A DNA stretch of 64,000 nucleotides. Source: DATJPW01 sp963752855 (GTDB lineage: Bacteria; Desulfobacterota; Desulfomonilia; Desulfomonilales; Desulfomonilaceae). Under the pieces are notes generated by a model. The model ran no database searches and was not told the DNA's origin. It worked only from the letters and a program-made list of their open reading frames with translations. The stretch lies in the NCBI GenBank assembly GCA_963752855.1, contig CAVVZX010000007.1, positions 1 through 64,000 of the forward strand, written 5' to 3'. Below, in pieces: positions 28,414-37,781 of this stretch. Both the position numbers and the translations under genes were made by a program. Position 1 is the stretch's first letter; each line of letters begins with the position of its first letter.

Positions 28414-30831
28414 ATGAAGATACCCTTAATACCCCGTCTCGTGGGAAGCCTCAGGAACAAGCTTCTGCTCTATACTCTTGCTCATTATGATCATTCCCGT
28501 CGTAGTCGCGGCGGTCGTCGGTTATTGGACTTTTGGCGGCCAAGCCGAGAAAGCAGCTATGCGTGAGACTACTAACGTAGCCAAATCCGCTGGACAGGTC
28601 CTAAACGGGTTTATGAATGACCGTATAAACGATGTCGTCGTATGGGCCGACTTGAGATTGATGAAAGAAGCTATCGAAGTGGCCGAAGTCCGGGAGGACG
28701 CGTCTCAGGCTCTGAGAGAAGTTGTGAAAGCTTATGGATCGTATGAGGCCTTCTTGCTTGCCGATTCGAAGGGCAATTGTGTCGCGTCCAGTTGGCCGGC
28801 GCTCGTAGCCACAGACTTGTCAGCTAATGAGGCCTTTAAAGCTGCGAAAGAAGGAAAACTGAGCGTTCAGTGAATTTGAAAGATCTCCCATTGTGGAGCA
28901 GATCGATCCTGATTCTAAAGGATGGACAGTTGCGATTTCTGCGCCGGTCAAGGTGGGGACAAATGTGATCGGAGTAATAATAGGTTATGTGAAATGGTCT
29001 GCTGTCGAACGGCTTCTAGCGGGAATCCCAGTGGGTCAAACCGGGTATGTCTACGTTCTGGACAAGAATCAGCGGGTCGTAATCCATAGAGACAAGGCAT
29101 ATTATGGCAAGACTCCCGTCGAAGTGGGAGCGCCGGCTGTGGTGCAAGATGCGTTCAAGGCGCGGAATACTTTCGCTAAGTATGAATTCAAGAATCCCGA
29201 GACCGGCAGGATGGACAATAAACTTGTTGGGATAGATTATCCTGCAAGATTTCGGAAGCTTTAAAAGCTTGGGCTGGGGAGTTGGGGCAGGCGGCCGACC
29301 AAAGTGAGTTGAGCCCGCGTTTATATGACATCATTTTGATACCCTTCGATCGTGGTCGTTGTTGCCTTGTTGCTGGTGGCGATCGCGGCTGTTTTGATTT
29401 CACGAAGAATTACCCGGCCGATGGTGAGCCTGTCAGACACTATGGACCAGGTAGGCCAGAATTTGGACCTTACTATGCGCGCGCCGGTTCTTTCATCGGA
29501 TGAATCGGGACGAACCGCGGCCACATTCAACGATCTTTTGGAACGGCTCCAGGATGCTTTTGCGGGGGTTCTCAAAGGCGTTGAACGTGTGCGCCAATCT
29601 TCGAGTCAAGTCAACGAGGCGGCCCAACGAATCGTGGTAAACGCCACCGCGCAGGCGGAACGTGCCAGAAACGTGCTGGAGCGCGTGGGCGCCATGGGTG
29701 AGACGGCCCGTGAAGTTTCGGGCAACGCGGAGGAAACCCTCAAGACTGCCTCGTCCACCGCGGGATCTCTTCAGAAGATGGCCTCTGAAATTCAGGACGT
29801 CGCCAAAATCGCGGGTGACCAGGACCAAGCCAGTGTCGAAGGCGAATCCATCGTAGACGCGATGGGAGCTACGGCGAAGGAGGTTTCCGGAAAGGCCGGT
29901 GAGCAGTTTACCTCGGCCCGGCAGACAGAAGAGGCTGTTAACCGTATGGCCACGCACGATCGAGGGTATGACCCAGAGCGCTGTCGAGGCTTCGCGTCAA
30001 TCAGAATTGACGGACCGGTTTGCGCGTGAAGGAGGCGATGCCGTCGACAAAGTCGTCGAAGGTATGAAAGGCATCGCAGAAAGTGCGGAGCAGATCAACG
30101 AAATCATGGTGGTGATCTCCTCCATCGCCGAACAAACTAACCTTCTTGCATTAAATGCTGCTATCGAGGCGGCCCGGGCCGGCGAGCACGGTAAGGGGTT
30201 CGCAGTCGTCGCGGATGAAGTCCGGAAGCTGGCAGAAAGAACTGCGGAGTCCACCAATGAAATCGCTGATTTGATCAAACTCAGTAACAAAAGGGTGGAA
30301 GAAGGCCAGAAACTCTCAGCGACCAGCCGTGAAGCCCTTGCGCAAATTCAGGACGCTGTCGCCAGAACCAATGCTCTCATTAGCGGAATCTCCGAAGGGA
30401 CCGTTCGCCAGATCGATGACGCAACTAGGGTCCAGCAGGCGATGACACAACTTACGGCTCTGGCTCAGGACATTATGAGCCTGACCGGTGAGCAGGCGAC
30501 CCGTAGAGAAAGGGCCGCAGCAATTATGACTGATATTAGAGGACTTAGCCGTAATATTGCTGTGCGAGCAAGTTCCGAGGTGGAAGTCTCCTCAACGGTT
30601 ACTCAAGAAATGGCCGACGTTACGGGGCGTGCGGAGAACATCACCAAATTGACGGGGTTGCAAACGGAGCGAGCCGCGGCTCTTCGGCAGATCATGACGG
30701 AAATGGCCGAAGTCGCTATGACGAACGCGCAAGGAGCTGCCGGAGCTTCTGAGACCACACAGGGGCTGGTGGAACTGTCGGAAGAATTGGGTGACCTCAT
30801 TGGCCAGTTCAGGGTCTCCCTGGAAGCTTGA
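28414..30831 (+). CDS. Methyl-accepting chemotaxis protein (several frameshifts)
   Basis: Reconstructed over at least five frame breaks (near 28475, 28872, 29260, 29345 and 29955). ATG 28414 follows AGGAGGAAAGGCC. The order is a first membrane helix (LLIMIIPVVVAAVVGYW), a periplasmic Cache-type sensor (about 28560-29290), a second helix (VVVVALLLVAIAAVLI), HAMP, and a long cytoplasmic coiled coil. The signalling tip reads IAEQTNLLALNAAIEAARAG, the conserved contact site for CheA and CheW. No C-terminal CheR-tethering pentapeptide is seen. The ligand is unknown. Confidence 0.85.
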
Positions 30832-30888
30832 TCGCCGAGCTAAATGATAGTTGGGCAGCGCTATTTGGCGCCGAGTGTGAGGTGAATA

Positions 30889-31254
30889 ATGGGTTCTCGG
30901 GTCCTGGTGGTGGATGACTCGGGGTTCATGCGCAAGAGGATCGCGGAAGAGCTTCTGGCTCATGGACATTCGGTCATCGGGCAAGCAAAAAGCGGTAATG
31001 AGGCCGTTGAAATGTACAGATCTCTCAAACCGGATATTGTCACTATGGATATCACCATGAGAGACATGGATGGACTTACCGCGGCAAAACAGATCCTTGC
31101 GGAAGATCCGGATGCCAAGATTATTTTCGTGACCATATTGCGTGATGAAAAAGTCAGCGCGGAAGCGGAAAAATTGGGCGCTGTCGGATTCATTAACAAG
31201 GCGGACCATCTGTCGATTTCCAAATTCATAGAGGGAATGAAACGGAAAGAATAG
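30889..31254 (+). CDS. CheY-like response regulator
   Basis: A 121-residue receiver-only protein: VLVVDDSGFMRKRI, phosphoacceptor in DIVTMDITMRDMDGL, IIFVTILRDEKVSAEAEKLGAVGFINKADHL. Thr and Lys switch residues are present. It lies between the chemoreceptor and CheA and is the likely phosphate acceptor and output of this pathway. Confidence 0.88.
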   Translation: MGSRVLVVDDSGFMRKRIAEELLAHGHSVIGQAKSGNEAVEMYRSLKPDIVTMDITMRDMDGLTAAKQILAEDPDAKIIFVTILRDEKVSAEAEKLGAVGFINKADHLSISKFIEGMKRKE

Positions 31255-31259
31255 ACCAA

Positions 31260-31949
31260 ATGGCGCGTCAATTTTCCCGGAATGAAGCAATCCCAAGCGC
31301 CGCCGAAGGCGATGTGGATTCTCCAAAGGATTCTCTGAGGCTATTTTCCGCTATCGTCAAGAACAGACTTGTTTTGATCTTCTGTTTATTGGCCTTGGTA
31401 GCATTGGCCGCCAACATAAAGGTTATCGTGGATCTTGATAGCGGGATAAGCGCAAGAGATAAGACGCACGAGTTGTCTCTGGGAGAAAAAGCCTCCAACT
31501 CAGCCAACTTGTCGGAATTTACCGAAGATCTCAGAGTCCGCTTATTTGTGCTTCTCGGGATTCTTGCAGCGTCTTTAGGATCGATTCTCTATTTGTATGT
31601 GACACGATCCCTTATACCTTTGCGCAAGGTCATCCACGCCACTGACGCGATGTCGAAAGGAAATCTAAGCGTCACCGCGCCAGTGGGTAATGATAATGAT
31701 ATTGGGGCACTTGGCGCCGCGGTTAACGAGCTTTCAGCAAATTTTCAGGAAGTAGTGCTGCTAACTGGAGTCACCGCTGGAAATTCTGTTGCGGCCATCG
31801 AAAAAATCGAAAAGACCTTGAATGAGGAGCCCTTGACGCCTAACGCTGACTTAAAGCAGCAGGTGGGTTCTATTAAGACGAGACATGCAGACGTTGAGCA
31901 GCTTCGTGCAAAAATTCAAATTCTACAGGGCTCGTTTCGATGGTCGTAA
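31260..31949 (+). CDS. Membrane protein with HAMP domain, no output domain
   Basis: A 229-residue protein with two membrane segments (LVLIFCLLALVALAANIKVIV and LFVLLGILAASLGSILYLYV) around a short periplasmic loop, then a HAMP domain (RSLIPLRKVIHATDAMSKGNLSVTAPVGNDNDIGALGAAVNEL) and a coiled-coil tail that stops before any kinase or receptor tip. It may be a truncated receptor-like partner that modulates signalling. A frameshift beyond residue 225 cannot be excluded. The gene starts five bases after the CheY-like stop. Confidence 0.72.
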   Translation: MARQFSRNEAIPSAAEGDVDSPKDSLRLFSAIVKNRLVLIFCLLALVALAANIKVIVDLDSGISARDKTHELSLGEKASNSANLSEFTEDLRVRLFVLLGILAASLGSILYLYVTRSLIPLRKVIHATDAMSKGNLSVTAPVGNDNDIGALGAAVNELSANFQEVVLLTGVTAGNSVAAIEKIEKTLNEEPLTPNADLKQQVGSIKTRHADVEQLRAKIQILQGSFRWS

Positions 31950-32086
31950 GGTAAAGCCGTGCGACCGCGAAGTTGACAGTTCGATGTGATTTGCGCCTTG
32001 CATCCGACGCCGTAGATCGAGGCCGTTTGGATAACCAAACCGGAAAGTATCCGTGTTTTAGACGGCCATCGTGAAAGGGAAGCGCG

Positions 32087-35000
32087 ATGATAGATATTCA
32101 GATTCTTCAAGATTACTGTAACGAAGCCAGAGAGCTTCTTGAAGAAATGGACAGCAATCTCTTATTGATCGAGCGCGATGGGGCTAAACAGGACCTGCTG
32201 AACAATATCTTCCGCGCGGTGCATTGCATAAAAGGTTCTGCTCAATATATCGGGCTCGAGCGCTCCAGCGCTTTGACTCATGGTTTGGAAAATCTATTGG
32301 ACCGACTTCGTGAAGGGATGATCGAGCTGGATCCCAAAATCGCTGATTTCCTCTTTCGCTCGAAAGATCTCATTTCGGTCCTGGTAAATGAAGTCTCGGC
32401 AGACCATGAGGAAAAATCGGAGATCGTAGCTGTCATGCAAGAATTGGAAGCCATCGTCGGAAAAACCGGCGAAATTATTCCCCAAGTTGTGTTGGAGCAG
32501 ACAGAACAAGTGGCTTCCTCCGGCGAGCAAGCTGACAGTCCGGTCGTAGAAGCGGAGCATGGAGGCCCAGTATCCGATGAATCCGCAGCCGAGGACCTCG
32601 ATGTCCAATGGCGGCTGGATGATATTGCGCACGCACAAACGGAAGAACCTGTGACAGAGACTCCGAAAATATTTCAAACAGATGACTCCGTCACTGTGGA
32701 TACCTTTAATCAGGCAACGATTGAGGAGACTGCGTCGCACCTGCTGAATATAGCCCTATATCTGGATGATCTCCAGGACGGGGTGCGTCCAAGTGAAATA
32801 CTCGACCCGTTGCTTGAAACCGTCATTAAAGTGAAAGAATCATTCTCGGCCACCCGGATGCAGCAACCACATGCGATTCTGGCAAATATCGAAGATCGAC
32901 TCAATCTGATTGAACCTTCGAAGGAGCGTCTTTCGGTTGGCGAAATAGATGAGTTGCGGTCTCTGCTGAATACTCTCAGAGTTTATTATCCTCAGGAACT
33001 TTTTCCACTTTCGGAAGATGGGGTAATGCCTGTTAGCTCGAATGGCGCCGCCGAGCCAACAGCAGATGTTTCTCCCTTTGTTCGCGAGCTGTCGGCAATT
33101 CCAGGGCTCGATCTTGCCATTGCCGGAGCGATTGAGAAAGCCGGTTTCTTTTCCAGAGAGGACCTAAGTGGGGCAACATGGGCTGATCTCCTCAAAATCC
33201 CGGGAACTACGCCCTCGATAGCTGAAGCGCTATTTCGGTATGCAGGCGCAGCGCAAGTTTCATCTAAATCCCAGCAGGCGCAGCGCAAATCTAGTGACAT
33301 ATCCATGCTCGCTGATGTTGATGACGATCTTTTAAGAGAATTTGAGCAGGTCTTGGATGACGCCTTTGCTCCGAAACAGCAGGTCGAGTTACCTTCCTTG
33401 CATGGAGGTCCCGCTGCAGATCTCTTGCAAGAAGTGGGAGTAGTGGGAGAAGACGGTGATCGTGAAATAATCGAAATTTTCTTAGGTTATGGATATGAAA
33501 TCCTGGACAAACTTCGGTCTGTTGTTGCCAAGATAGCTCGCCGTGCGGTAACCGCTAATGACATGCTGTTGTGCGCCGATTGGATAAAATCAATTCGTTC
33601 GTCATCAGGATATATGGATTATCGGAAGCTCGAGTCGTTCCTGGACGACTGGTATGAAAAAACCTTATGGGCCGCGGATCACCTCGACTCGCTCTCAGAC
33701 AAGGACATTTTGTTTATGCAGGAGAACCTGGCGAAATTTCAAGATTTCCTTCACGGCATGGAACGGGTCCTGAATCCCGAAGTCGAAGCCCCGAAAACGA
33801 CTTTCGCTCCAGCTCAGGAGTTTGCCGCGATGGGATCGCAAGGCGCGCCACCGGTTTCCCCTGTCGCCGCCCAACCAACCCAGGTTCAGCCTCCCCCGGT
33901 TGTAGCCGAGACAAAAGTTCGAATTCCCAAGGTAGCGCCGAGGGAGGTACCGGAGCAACCCATCGCAGTTATGACGCATCTTCAGACGGTAGAGCCAGTA
34001 CAGCAGATTGTTTCACCTGCGTCGGAAGATCACACATCAGAATCTGCGGTGTTTCAGGAAATGCTCTTGGAAAGGAATGCGCAAGAGAGCGCCGTTGTCA
34101 GGACGATGCGTGTCGATTCGATGAAAGTGGACACCCTTCTCAATCAGGTGGGAGAACTAGTGGTGAACCGATCTTACGTCGAACGCTTGTCGCAGAATCT
34201 AAAAGATTTTCACCGACTTTTGATCACAGTTGGTCAAGCGGGCAGGCAGATAGGTAAAAAGGAAATCCAGTCGGCGCGGGAACTCGCGACCAAGGTCGGT
34301 GAGGCGAGTGTTTCTCTCGGACGGGTAGCCAATGACATTCAAGAAGGTGTCATGAAGCTCCGGATGCTGCCTATTGGACAATTGTTCAATAGGATGCCCC
34401 GTCTTATCAGGGACCTATCACGGCGGGTGGGCAAAGAGGTGAATCTTGAAGTCCATGGAGCCGACACAGAAGTGGACAAGCGAGTTATCGAACAGATTTA
34501 TAATCCGTTAGTTCACTTGGTGAGAAATGCCGTGGACCATGGAATCGAGGACAAAGAGGCCCGCAAAGCCGCCGGCAAGAACGAACAAGGACTGTTAACA
34601 TTGCGTGCCTATACCCAGGGGAGCCAGGTTATTGTGGACGTGGAGGATGATGGAGCAGGCATAAATACCGCGGGAGTCCTGGAAAAAGCCGTAGCCGGCG
34701 GATTGATAGACCCACAAGCTGCTAGAGGCCTTTCACATCACGAAATTTACAATTTCCTGTTTCTCCCAGGTTTTTCGACGAGCAAGACCGTTACCCGTAC
34801 GTCAGGTCGCGGAGTGGGAATGGACGTGGTGAAGAAGGATGTGGAAAAAATCAACGGTCATGTGGAAATTGAATCCTGGGAGAATAGGGGTACGCGAGTC
34901 TCTATAAAAATACCTCTAACATTGGCGATTATTCAGACATTGCTGATCCGGACTTCAGATCATCTTTTTGCTATTCCTATGGCCGCCGTGCGAGAAATAA

Positions 35001-35416
35001 TTCGGATATCCCCGGAAGATATCTCCTCGTTGGAAGGATTTGACGTTATTAAATTCAGAGAAGAGACGATACCGGTTACCAGGATCAACGAAGTTTTCAA
35101 ACTGAGGAATTATTCCTCCTCAATAGATCCTGGATTTTTGGTCCTGACCACTGTCGGACAAAGTAGTCTGGGACTTCTGGTGGAAGAGCTGGTCGGCGAG
35201 CAAGATGTAGTAATTAAGCCGCTTGGAGAGCATGTCTTTGAAAGCAGGGGACTGGCGGGTTCCACTATACTTGGTGACGGCGCCATAGCGCTGGTGCTTG
35301 ATGTTACTGAAATCATCGAAGATGTTGTCTCGACACATCGGCAGTCTGCCCCACGGGGAGCTTGGGAGGCGCGTCCGGTAGGCCGATTCGAAGAAAGTCA
35401 AACTCGAAACGTTTAA
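32087..35416 (+). CDS. cheA: Chemotaxis histidine kinase CheA, large variant
   Basis: 1109 residues in one unbroken frame. The first Hpt domain (1-125) has phosphorylatable H46 in RAVHCIKGSAQYIG. Residues about 335-390 resemble a helix-hairpin-helix (LSAIPGLDLAIAGAIEKAGF, LLKIPGTTPSIAEAL). Residues 450-570 look like a second Hpt in which the His position is lost (CADWIKSIRSSSGYMDY). Then come a Pro-rich linker, dimerisation domain, ATPase (HLVRNAVDHGIED, VEDDGAGI, TSGRGVGMDVV) and a C-terminal CheW domain. It is the central kinase of the cluster, followed 13 bases later by the ParA-like gene. Confidence 0.92.
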   Translation: MIDIQILQDYCNEARELLEEMDSNLLLIERDGAKQDLLNNIFRAVHCIKGSAQYIGLERSSALTHGLENLLDRLREGMIELDPKIADFLFRSKDLISVLVNEVSADHEEKSEIVAVMQELEAIVGKTGEIIPQVVLEQTEQVASSGEQADSPVVEAEHGGPVSDESAAEDLDVQWRLDDIAHAQTEEPVTETPKIFQTDDSVTVDTFNQATIEETASHLLNIALYLDDLQDGVRPSEILDPLLETVIKVKESFSATRMQQPHAILANIEDRLNLIEPSKERLSVGEIDELRSLLNTLRVYYPQELFPLSEDGVMPVSSNGAAEPTADVSPFVRELSAIPGLDLAIAGAIEKAGFFSREDLSGATWADLLKIPGTTPSIAEALFRYAGAAQVSSKSQQAQRKSSDISMLADVDDDLLREFEQVLDDAFAPKQQVELPSLHGGPAADLLQEVGVVGEDGDREIIEIFLGYGYEILDKLRSVVAKIARRAVTANDMLLCADWIKSIRSSSGYMDYRKLESFLDDWYEKTLWAADHLDSLSDKDILFMQENLAKFQDFLHGMERVLNPEVEAPKTTFAPAQEFAAMGSQGAPPVSPVAAQPTQVQPPPVVAETKVRIPKVAPREVPEQPIAVMTHLQTVEPVQQIVSPASEDHTSESAVFQEMLLERNAQESAVVRTMRVDSMKVDTLLNQVGELVVNRSYVERLSQNLKDFHRLLITVGQAGRQIGKKEIQSARELATKVGEASVSLGRVANDIQEGVMKLRMLPIGQLFNRMPRLIRDLSRRVGKEVNLEVHGADTEVDKRVIEQIYNPLVHLVRNAVDHGIEDKEARKAAGKNEQGLLTLRAYTQGSQVIVDVEDDGAGINTAGVLEKAVAGGLIDPQAARGLSHHEIYNFLFLPGFSTSKTVTRTSGRGVGMDVVKKDVEKINGHVEIESWENRGTRVSIKIPLTLAIIQTLLIRTSDHLFAIPMAAVREIIRISPEDISSLEGFDVIKFREETIPVTRINEVFKLRNYSSSIDPGFLVLTTVGQSSLGLLVEELVGEQDVVIKPLGEHVFESRGLAGSTILGDGAIALVLDVTEIIEDVVSTHRQSAPRGAWEARPVGRFEESQTRNV

Positions 35417-35429
35417 AGGAATTCGTCAC

Positions 35430-36300
35430 ATGGGCCAGGTTATAGCTATCATTAGCCAGAAGGGCGGAGTAGGCAAAACTTCGACAGCGGTAAACCTGGG
35501 CGCGTGTCTTTCGGCAGCTAAGAAAAAGGTCCTTTTGGTCGAAATCGATCCACAATGCGGGTTATCGAAATGTTTCGGCCTTGACACTCCGGACTTGCGA
35601 AGAGGTATCCTGGATATCGTTAAGGACGGCGCGTCGCCGGAAGGAGTTCGCTCCCGTGGCCATCCAAGATTGCCGCGGCTTGATATCATTCCCGCAAACA
35701 TTCGATCATTGGCTGAAGAAAGGGACTATTTAGAACTGCTGAGGCTGGACATAGATTGTTTTCGTCGGTTTCTGGCTAAGTCGAAGGATTCATACGATTA
35801 CATTTTTATGGATTGTCCGCCAAGGTTGGACAATCCTACATATGCGGCTCTGGTTGCGGCCGATTCTTATCTCGTCCCCATACAGTGCGAGTATGCGGCG
35901 ATGGGAACGGTTGGAACGGCATTGAAAGCCGCACTGGAAGTGAAACGAGCTCCATAACACAAGATTAGGTATTTTCGGGTTCGTCTTAACGATGGCGGAC
36001 AAACGCGCCGGATTCACCCTGAAAGTGGTCCAAGAAGTGCGGCAGTATCTGAAAGATCACGTCTTCAAGACTATTATTCCGAGGGACCCCCGTTTGGCCG
36101 AAGTTCCTATGAGGCGGGAGCCTGTTATTGCTTACGACATGCAGTCCCCCGGCGCCAAAGCATATATTCAATTGGCCAGAGAAATATTGGTCAAAACTGA
36201 AAGCGGTCGCGCCGAGTCAACGTTCTGCTTAATTGTGTCGGAAACCGGGAGCCCCGGGGCGCAGAATAGCTGGGAGTCAATAGATAAGAGCGTGCCATGA
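35430..36300 (+). CDS. ParA/Soj-like ATPase (frameshifted)
   Basis: A deviant-Walker ATPase: VIAIISQKGGVGKTSTAVNL (P-loop), VLLVEIDPQCGLSK and DYIFMDCPPRLDNPTYAALVAADSYLVPIQCEY. The frame breaks near 35950; the other frame continues LGIFGFVLTMADKRAGF, VVQEVRQYLKDHVFKTIIPRD and VIAYDMQSPGAKAYIQLA to 36300. In chemosensory clusters such ParC/PpfA-like ATPases place arrays in the cell and divide them between daughters, the most likely role here. The stop overlaps the next gene (ATGA). Confidence 0.85.
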
Positions 36301-37370
36301 GTCTCGAGAACTCTAATCATGTAAAAAGGGTCTTGGTGGTAGAGGATTCAGCCCTGATGGGCCGTCAAATATCGAATATACTGAATTCTGCGCCGGACCT
36401 GACCGTAGTCGGACGCGCCCGGGACGGCCTGGAAGCTTTGAGTATGGTTGAAGAATTCAAACCCGATGTCATTACTATGGATGTGGAAATGCCGAGAATG
36501 AACGGTATCACAGCCCTCAAGCATGTCATGATGAAATACTCCATTCCCACGGTAATGATAAGCGCATTAACAACGGAAGGGGCGACGACCACTTTCGATG
36601 CGCTGAAATTCGGAGCTATCGATGTCATAGCCAAACCTTCACAAAGAGAAGACGAAAGCCTGGAAGCTCAGCAGGCGGACATAATTGCAAAAGTGAGAAG
36701 AGCCGCGGAAATCAGGACAGGGCGAGCCCGATACGTTAGGATAGCGACCAATTTCCTGGCATACGCAAAACAGGGTGGTGGAACACCCGGTGAAACATCG
36801 CGATTCATCGGGATTGGAGCCGGCACAGGCGGCTATTACTCTTTGCTCAGAATTATTCCCGCCTTGCAGGCCGGTTTTGAACATGTCCTGATCGCCAATA
36901 TTTTAATTGCTTCCCGCTATATTGAACCATTCGTGAATTACCTCGATGCGCACAGCGAAATTCCGGTCAAGGCGGTCCGGAAATCTATGACGCTGGAGAA
37001 AGGTGCCTGTTATATTTATTCATATCAAGACCAATTAATCGTCGAGAACGATGGCAATGGCGGAGCGAGGTTGGACCTGGTGGATCCACGTCACAATAAT
37101 GATGGCTACAAAGAAGCCATAGTCGATAAATTGTTCGAGTCATTAGCGAATACTGTCGGTAATAGAGCAGTGGCCGTTGTGTTGACGGGCCCCGGTTCTG
37201 CCGGCGCTCAAGGCCTTTTGGAGGTACGCAGGGCAGGCGGGATTGGCATAGTTCAAGATATAAACAATTGTATTGACCCTTCAATGCCGATTGCCGTTCT
37301 TGAAAAAGGAGCAGTTGAAAAAATACTTCCTGATTATCTCATAGCGGACTTTCTTCTAGGCCTTAAATGA
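36297..37370 (+). CDS. CheB-like protein with a dead methylesterase domain
   Basis: 357 residues: a receiver domain with VVEDSALMGRQI and D62 in TMDVEMPRMNG, then a CheB-type domain. All three catalytic positions differ from CheB: the GASTGG nucleophile motif is GAGTGG (G176 for Ser), the QHM His is Asn (LIANILI, N201), and LTGMGxDG is LTGPGSAG (no Asp). The fold seems kept, so it is probably a pseudoenzyme acting as a phosphorylation-dependent binder. It starts inside the stop of the ParA-like gene. Confidence 0.85.
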   Translation: MSLENSNHVKRVLVVEDSALMGRQISNILNSAPDLTVVGRARDGLEALSMVEEFKPDVITMDVEMPRMNGITALKHVMMKYSIPTVMISALTTEGATTTFDALKFGAIDVIAKPSQREDESLEAQQADIIAKVRRAAEIRTGRARYVRIATNFLAYAKQGGGTPGETSRFIGIGAGTGGYYSLLRIIPALQAGFEHVLIANILIASRYIEPFVNYLDAHSEIPVKAVRKSMTLEKGACYIYSYQDQLIVENDGNGGARLDLVDPRHNNDGYKEAIVDKLFESLANTVGNRAVAVVLTGPGSAGAQGLLEVRRAGGIGIVQDINNCIDPSMPIAVLEKGAVEKILPDYLIADFLLGLK

Positions 37371-37781
37371 ACAGTAATTGAACAACGATATATACGAAAT
37401 GTCTTGCCGGGCATATGTTGTTGTGCCAAATATGATATAATGATTTCCGCTCTGGAGAGTCTGACGCAATCTTCGGCAGAGAAACAGATCGAATGTAGTC
37501 AGTTCGAAGCGATACTGTTCTCAGTAGAGTTCACACGAGAATTGGTGGCAAGGTAAGGCGCCGCTGTTTGAACGAACTTGATATTCGTTTTGTTGCAGAT
37601 TTTGCCGATATCTAAGCTTTAACCGGTTTGGTCACAATGACTTAGAGGCGCCGTGTCCACCACATAAATAGATGGTTGAACCAAGTCATATCATTGCGTG
37701 ACCTAGCAGTATGAACAAAGTCCGGTTTTGTTTTGTATTTTCAATACTTGTGCTGTCCGGGCTCTTGAAAGGCCCTAAACC
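37371..37781. other. Intergenic region before the tyrosine autokinase
   Basis: About 410 bases without a gene. An AT-rich segment with GATATAAT lies near 37433-37440 but has no matching -35 element, so no promoter is claimed. No repeat was noticed. Confidence 0.4.
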
